DNA of 64,000 nt from Cephalopachus bancanus (taxonomy: Eukaryota > Chordata > Mammalia > Primates > Tarsiidae), in the NCBI GenBank assembly GCA_027257055.1, contig JAPVLO010000097.1, positions 186,001-250,000 on the forward strand, in the 5' to 3' direction. The notes under the pieces were generated by a model. The model was not told the origin of the DNA. It searched no databases and saw nothing but the letters and a program-made list of their open reading frames with translations. Shown here in pieces: positions 58,798-64,000 of this stretch. A program made the position numbers and the translations under genes. Within the stretch, counting starts at the first letter, position 1, and each line of letters opens with the position of its first letter.

Positions 58798-60870
58798 GAA
58801 CAATTATCATAATACTATAAAAAAGGGATTGGCAGTAGTGGGAAACTGCCATGGGGTGGGATGAGATTAGCAGTTGAGGGAAACTGCCAGGAAAGGGAGG
58901 GGCACACCTCATCAATAAGGATACCTGCATAGTGAACATCTGTTTACCTAACCCTGAATTGTACCCTACATCTTTAAAATAAAAATAAAAATGAAATACC
59001 TTGGCGTCTTCCTAACCAGAGAAGTGAAAGACCTTTACAACAAAAACTACAAAGTACTGCTCAAAGAAGGAAAGGATGACACAAACAAATGGAAAAATAT
59101 TCCATGCTCATGGGCTGGAAGAATCAACATTGTTAAGATGTCCATCCTGCCCAAGGCAATCTACAGATTCAACACATTACCCATTAAATCACCAACAGCA
59201 TTCTTCTCCGACCTGGAAAAAATACAGAAATTCATATGGAAACACAAACAACCACAAATAGCCAAAACGATCCTCAGCAAAAGAAACAAAACAAGAGGTA
59301 TAACACTTCCAGACTTTAAACTTTACTTTAAGGCTACAATAATCAAAACAACCTGGTATTGGTACAAGAACAAGCATATGGGCCAATGGGACAGGATAGA
59401 GATTCCAGAAGTAAAACCTCAATTTCTCAACCAACTCATCTTTGACAAAACTGGGAAGAGGAGAACCTATTCAATAAATGGTGCTGGGAAAACTGGCTGA
59501 CTACATGCAAAAGATTGAAATAGGATTCCTACCTTTCACCATACACAAAAATCAACTCTAAATGGATCAAAGACCTAAACTTAAAACCTCAAACTATAAG
59601 AATCTTAGAATACACAGGAGACACCCTTATGATGAAATCCGAGATGGCAACCAATTCCTGTTCAAACCCCAGATGTCCATGCCATTAGATATAAGATAGA
59701 CAAGTGGGACCTCATTAAACTGAAAAGCTTCCATAAAGCCAAAGAAACCATCAAGAGAGTGGGAAGACAGCCTACAGAATGGGAAAAAATATTTGTAAAC
59801 TGTGTATTGGACAAAGGTCTAACATCCAGGATCTATAAGGAATGCAGATATGCCGAAAAGAAAAAAAACAACAGCCCCATTAAAAAGTGAGCAAAGACAT
59901 GAATAAACACTTCTCAAAATAAGATATATGAGCAGCCAACAGACACATGAACATGTGCTCAGCTTCACTAATCATCAGAGAAATGCAAATCAAAACCACG
60001 TTTGAGATACCACCTAACCCCAGTAAGAATGGCCATCATTAATAAAACAAAAAACAACAGATGTTGACAAGGATACAGAGATCATGAAACACTTCTCACT
60101 GCTGGTGTGAATGTAAACTAGTTCAACCCCTCTGGAAAATAGTGTGAAATTTCTAGCTAGAAATTGACCTTCCATATGACCCAGCAATCCCCCTACTAGG
60201 AATATACCCAGAAGAACTCAAATAATTCTACACAAAAGATACCTGCATATGCAAGTTTATTGAAGCACTATTCACAATAGCAAAAACATGGAACCAACGT
60301 GCTGCCCATCAAAAGTGGACTGGATAAAAAAAATGTGATACATATACATGATGGAATAATATACAACCATAAAGAAAGACAAACATATGGACTTCACAGC
60401 AAACTTGGATGGATTTAGAGTCTGTAATACTCAGTGATCTATCACAGAAACAAAGAACTGAGTACCACGTATTCTCACTCATAAGCAGACCCTAAACACT
60501 TGCCATAATACTATAAGAAAGAAGTGGCAGTAGCAGGATACTGCCAGGGTGGGGGTGGGGACACAATATCCATAAGGGCACCTGATCTCAAACCAGGCAA
60601 GGTGGGGACCGAAGGGAGGCCCAAACTTTATCTGTATACCTAATCCTGAATTGTACCCCACATCTTTGAAATTAAGTTAAATTAAATTAACTTTTAAAAA
60701 GACGTTGCTCACCTGTCATCTCTCTGATCACCAGTATGTCGTTGGTATATGGAACTATTTTACCTACTCTGGCCTTGGGAGACTAGCACAAGATGCACAG
60801 GCAGGGGCAATGGAGAGGGAAATTGGAATTATTCCTAATCTGATACAAATACAGTAAATAGAGAAGTTTA

Positions 60871-61165
60871 GGCTGGGCACAGTGGCTCATGCCTGTAATC
60901 TCAGCACTTTGGGTGGCCTTAGCAGCCACCCAAGCAGGAGGATGGCTTGAGGTCAGAAGTTCAAGACCAGCCTAGGAAACATAGCAAGACCTCCCATCTC
61001 TACAAATAAAATTTTTAAATGAGTCAGGTGGGGTGGCAGGTGCCTGGAATACCAACCTCTCAAATGGGAGGCTGAGGTGGGAGGATCACTTGAGCCCAGA
61101 AGTTCAAGATTATAGTGACCTATGATCACAGTACTGTACTCCAGTCTGGGTGACAAAGTGAGACC
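60871..61165 (+). repeat. Alu SINE, sense
   Basis: An Alu with a GGCTGGGCACAGTGG start and diverged right arm. Its A tail has become the long purine tract that follows. Confidence 0.9.
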
Positions 61166-61318
61166 ATGTCTAGAAAGGAAGAAGGAAGGAAGGAAGGAAG
61201 GAAGGAAGGAAGGAAGGAAGGAAGGAAAGAAGGGAGGGAAGGAGGAGAGAGAAAGAGAGAAGAAACTAAGAAAGGAAGGAAGGAAGGAAGGAGAGAGAGA
61301 GAGAGAAAGAAAAAGAAA

Positions 61319-61362
<44 letters not shown>

Positions 61363-61466
61363 AAAGAAAAGAAAGAGACAGAGAGAAAGAAAAGAAAGAA
61401 AGAAACAGAGAGAGAGAAAGAAAAGAAAGAAAGAAAGAGACAGAGAGAGAGAAAGAAAAGAAAGGT
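61166..61466 (+). repeat. 300-bp purine tract, (GGAA)n/(GAAA)n/(GA)n
   Basis: About 300 bases almost without pyrimidines on the + strand. Blocks of GGAA, GAGA and GAAA units alternate with a few ACAG or ACTA interruptions. It lies in a MEP1B intron. Confidence 0.97.
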
Positions 61467-61583
61467 TTAGTTCTCCATGTCCCAGGCCCTCCACCTTCTA
61501 GTTGTATACTTGGCTAAGGGCTTCTCAGAACATATCTTCATCTAGAAAATGAAGACAACCACACTTAAAAACATCAGACTGTT

Positions 61584-61736
61584 TTTTGTTTTGTTTTGTT
61601 TTGTTTTTTGAGTGGGAGTCTCACTCTGTCACCCAGACTGGAGTGCAGTGGCCGCTCCCGGCACTGCAGCCTCGACCTGCTGGGCTCCGGCGATCCTTCC
61701 GCCTCAGCCTTCCAAGTAGCTGGAACTACAGGCATG
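61584..61736 (-). repeat. young right-arm-only Alu, antisense
   Basis: A TTTTG-repeat tail, GAGTGGGAGTCTCACTC and a body ending at AACTACAGGCATG. AACATCAGACTGTT flanks it perfectly (61570-61583 and 61737-61750). Confidence 0.95.
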
Positions 61737-61970
61737 AACATCAGACTGTTATGGGGATTTAATAAGATAGATAACTCGTGAGGATTTTTTCAGTCAATTA
61801 GAATGTGGTGTGCTATTTTTTAAATAAATAATTGTTTTGTTCTTGTGGCTGTTCAGAGACCCAAATTGAGAGTAAAACACTAAGTATGCCCACAAATAGC
61901 TTTGAGATGTGGGGCAACTGATTTCATTCATGTGGATTATCAGCATTTAATCCTACATGTGGGAATAAGA

Positions 61971-62180
61971 TTTTTTTTTAATTGGGGTCTCACTCTATCA
62001 TCCAGGCTGCAATCAAGTGGCACGCTGCTCATGGCCACTGCAGCCTCGACCTGCTGGGCTCAGGCGATCCTTCTACCTCAGCCTTCCAAGTAGCTGGAAC
62101 TACAGGTATGTGCTACCACGCCTGGCTTATTTTTTGATTTATTGTAGAAATGGTGTGTCACCAATCTGCCCAGGCTGGTC
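61971..62180 (-). repeat. strepsirrhine-type Alu, antisense, 5' truncated
   Basis: A T run, GGGGTCTCACTC and CAGCCTCGACCTGCTGGGC, ending at CCCAGGCTGGTC without the terminal part of the left arm. Confidence 0.9.
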
Positions 62181-62235
62181 AGAGAATAACATTTCTAACA
62201 AAAGACTAGAGAGATCCCTTCCAAATTGCCCTCAC

Positions 62236-62362
62236 CTGCACACAGCTTTGTCATCTTGAACAACACAGATGCCATCATTCTGACAGGTGATTTCTGAGCA
62301 GAGGTCTTTGATGCCAGGGGTTGGTACTGACGGGTCTTGTGTAGAGTTAAGGTGAGAGATGT
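62236..62362 (-). CDS. MEP1B: MEP1B, exon with first half of EGF-like domain
   Basis: This 127-bp exon lies upstream of the transmembrane exon on the minus strand. The acceptor is a pyrimidine-rich CCATCCTCCTAG and the donor is CAG|GTGAG (62235-62231). The frame enters in phase 1 and reads a linker with an N-glycosylation sequon (LNST), then [19 protein letters not shown] and AVC, giving four of the six EGF cysteines. The last codon is split (AG|G), matching phase 2 of the next exon, and the other two cysteines follow there, so the six-cysteine set is complete. This membrane-proximal EGF-like domain links the MATH domain to the membrane anchor in meprin beta. No disabling change is visible. 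The next exon upstream is not found in the remaining 1.6 kb. Confidence 0.92.
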
Positions 62363-62443
62363 CTAGGAGGATGGGATGGGGGAAAGCATGGATGCAAATC
62401 AGCATTTGCTTTAACAATCACGTGATCTTTGCATTTCAAAATA

Positions 62444-63059
62444 CAGTAAGTCTCCTACATAGAAACGAATTCCGTTCTGAAAGCGCATTCGTAATTCTAA
62501 TTTGTTCTTAAGTCCAACAAAGTTGGCCTTGATACTCAACTAACACACAGCTATATAGTACCGTACTATAGTAGATTTATAATACTTTTCACATAAATAA
62601 TACATAAAAAACGAACACAAAAAAATAAAGAAAACGTTTCTTTTGAGTCAGAGTCTCACTCTGTCACCCAGGCTAGAGTGCAGTGGCACACTCACGGTCA
62701 CTGCAGCCTTGACCTGCTGGGTTCAGGCAATCCTTCCATCTCAGCCTTCCAAATAGCTGGAACTACAGCACATGCCACATGCCTGGCTCATTTTTTTTAT
62801 TTATTATAGAGACAGGATCTCACCAAATTGCCCAGGCTGGTCTTGAACACCTGGGCTCAGGCATTCCTCTCACCTCTGCCTCCCAAAATGCTGGGATTAC
62901 AGATGTGAGCCACTATGCCTGCAAATAAAACATTTTTTAATCTTACAATATAGTACCTTGAAAAATACAGAGAACTAACTTACATGATCAGACATGCAAA
63001 CACACGTTTGCATTGTTGAAAGTTTGCAACTTGAAGGTTTGTAAGTGGGGGACTTACTA
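62444..63059 (+). mobile_element. Tigger/pogo-type DNA transposon (non-autonomous) with nested Alu
   Basis: CAGTAAGTCTCCTACAT at the left and the inverted GTGGGGGACTTACTA at the right are terminal inverted repeats, each next to the TA target duplication (62442-62443 and 63060-63061). Without the Alu the element is about 330 bp and has no transposase. Sequence style (GCGCATTCGTAATTC, ACAAAGTTGGCCTTG) matches Tigger-related elements. Confidence 0.82.
62641..62926 (-). repeat. Alu inside the Tigger element, antisense
   Basis: A full antisense Alu from GAGTCAGAGTCTCACTC to GCCACTATGCCTGC. AATAAAGAAAACGTTT before and AATAAAACATTTTTT after are imperfect target copies. Confidence 0.9.
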
Positions 63060-63061
63060 TA

Positions 63062-63762
63062 GATGACATTCAGCTTTTAGGCATGTGAGAAATTCAGATC
63101 ATCTTGACACAAAGTCCAGCAATGTCCATAGGCAGTGAAATAAACAAGAGACCAAAGAGCAGCTGAGTCAGCCTACTGGGGTACAACTTAGGGCTATGGG
63201 AGCTCTGGGGAGCACAAGCCCTTGATACCACCCCTCAAGGGATAGTGAAAGAAACCTAAGTTCGGATATGTAAAGTAGTTGAGGGCCTTACCCAAGGTTT
63301 CAGCTCTCTCTCTCGGTGGAGTTAAGTTGGTGAAGATTCGGAGTGAGACACCAGGTGCCTTGATAACAATTGTTATATTCTTTGCAGTGTTTATTTTTGC
63401 TCTAGTTCAAATAACTATGGTCACAGAGAATGGATAAATACGTTTTTTTTCTCTAGTGCATAAAATATCTTCTCTCTCTCTCTCTTTTTAGATAAGAAAA
63501 TATAGTTTATTTAGAAAGTAAATTAGAGAGAGAGGAGATAGGTTCACTTTTCAAGTTGGGAAGGGGGCCAAAGCTAAGAAACATGGTGGCGGTAGCTCAG
63601 AGAGCCACGTGGACACACCAGAGTTTAGCAAAGCAATGGTCATGTCTTCTCTCTTGACATAAGTTATTCCCAAATAATTTTATTCCAAGAAGTAGTGTCT
63701 ATATTTATTCTAATGGACATTGGAGTCAAAACTGTGTGGGATTTTTTTTGTTTGTTTCTTTT
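63062..63762. other. MEP1B: MEP1B intron, unassigned
   Basis: No further MEP1B exon could be supported here. 63468-63640 has LTR-like wording (TCTCTCTTTTTAGATAAG, GAGAGCCACGTGG) and may be part of an old LTR, but I cannot name it. Confidence 0.4.
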
Positions 63763-64000
63763 TGTTTTTTGTTTTTGAGTTGGAGTCTTACTCTATCACC
63801 CAGACTGGAGAGCAATGGCCGCTCCCGGCCACTGCAGCCTTGACCTGCTGGGCTCCAGCGATCCTTCCGCTCAGCCTTCCAAGTGGCTGGAACTACAGGC
63901 GTGCGCTACCACGCCTGGCTAATTTTTTTAATTTATTTATTATAGAGATGAGGTCTCGCCAAGTTGCCTAGGCTGGTCTCGAACCCGCGGGCTCAGGCAA
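63763..64000 (-). repeat. young strepsirrhine-type Alu, cut by window end
   Basis: GAGTTGGAGTCTTACTC, GCCGCTCCCGGCCACTGC and GTCTCGAACCCGCGGGCTC show a CpG-rich young antisense copy that continues beyond the window. Confidence 0.93.

Larger units (their letters stand above)
58437..58986 (+). mobile_element. composite insertion in ORF2: (CA)n, L1 3' end, Alu/Tigger patch
   Basis: Host ORF2 stops at ACAATAG and resumes at ATGAAATACCTTGGCGTC. Between lie 58438-58498 (CA)n, 58499-58590 L1 ORF2 end, 58591-58797 foreign patch, and 58798-58986 L1 3'UTR with an AAAATAAAAATAAA tail. The outer parts are a 5'-truncated L1 insertion. Clear target duplications were not found. Confidence 0.8.
56170..60480 (+). 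pseudogene. L1 ORF2 (broken, RT motif mutated)
   Basis: ORF2p supplies endonuclease and reverse transcriptase for target-primed insertion. The N-terminal endonuclease is recognisable from NVNGLNAPLKR-like sequence near 56200 (with changes). The reverse transcriptase active-site box, normally FADD, reads FADN at 58251-58262, replacing a catalytic aspartate. Stops are scattered throughout; the longest open piece is 58991-59500 (169 codons, thumb/C-terminal region). A composite insertion interrupts it at 58437-58986. Confidence 0.88.
54726..60697 (+). mobile_element. near-complete, dead L1 LINE in a MEP1B intron
   Basis: An L1 in the orientation opposite to MEP1B, flanked by AAAGATATTGCTC (54713-54725) and AAAGACGTTGCTC (60698-60710), 11 of 13 identical. 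It begins GGAGGTGGAGGAAGATGGC, like a genuine L1 5' end with a YY1-type AAGATGGC near +1. The leader before ORF1 is only about 320 bp. ORF1 is frameshifted, and ORF2 has many stops and internal deletions. A 550-bp composite insertion lies at 58437-58986. The 3'UTR ends in a TTAAA-rich tail. It separates the exons coding the two halves of the meprin EGF domain. Confidence 0.92.

Noticed and set aside
61122..61517. Lys/Glu/Arg-rich frames of over 110 codons on both strands
   Set aside because: They are translations of the GGAA/GAAA/GA microsatellite; low-complexity sequence gives long frames by chance.
63296..63352. Candidate extra MEP1B exon on the minus strand with a GGTAAG donor
   Set aside because: The short frame shows no meprin similarity, and the surroundings read like old LTR sequence.

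Overview
The window is nuclear DNA from a primate, most likely a strepsirrhine (lemur-type). It is crowded with dimeric 7SL-derived Alu SINEs, but the youngest copies do not match the ape/monkey AluS or AluY patterns. They share their own consensus (GAGTTGGAGTCTCACTC, CAGCAGGTCGAGGCTGCGG, ACAATAAATCAAAAAATTAG on the appropriate strand). The species call is inference; the Alu dialect is visible directly.

Two protein-coding genes are present, both as 3' ends, arranged tail to tail. Positions 1-7870 hold the end of GAREM1 on the + strand: last intron, a last coding exon with the C-terminal SAM domain, and a 4.6 kb 3'UTR. Positions about 53140-64000 hold the end of MEP1B (meprin A beta) on the - strand: the two exons that split its EGF-like domain, the transmembrane exon, and a less certain terminal exon. 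As I recall the human map, the same convergent pair sits on chromosome 18q12. The roughly 45 kb between them holds no gene I can support.

The rest is mainly a record of transposition. 8-13 kb: Alus, then unassigned sequence. 13.4-16.2 kb: ERVL-type LTR, mariner fossil, MaLR LTR. 17.8-19.2 kb: L1 3' end split by a young Alu. 23-24 kb and 28-29 kb: nested retrocopies interrupted by L1 fragments, then a MaLR LTR. 30-34 kb: Alus and MIR. 34.9-40.4 kb: a decayed class I (gammaretrovirus-like) endogenous provirus with both LTRs and an env transmembrane remnant. 43-48 kb: L1 pieces of several ages. 48.1-49.35 kb: a solo LTR with 6-bp target duplication and an internal minisatellite. 49.4-50.7 kb: hAT transposon fossil. 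54.7-60.7 kb: a nearly complete but dead L1 inside a MEP1B intron. 60.9-63.1 kb: a large purine microsatellite and a Tigger-type DNA transposon carrying an Alu.

The most unusual signals are: two independent short retro-insertions (43.6 and 51.1 kb) that begin at the same base and look like capped-to-polyadenylated R-region transcripts of a retroviral LTR; a patch at 58.6-58.8 kb copied from an Alu-in-Tigger sequence like the one at 62.8 kb; a 120-bp unit present twice directly and once inverted inside the provirus; and a probable stop-loss extension of the meprin beta tail. No tRNA, rRNA, CRISPR or operon structure was seen. Repeat family names are from recall of consensus sequences; no database search was possible.
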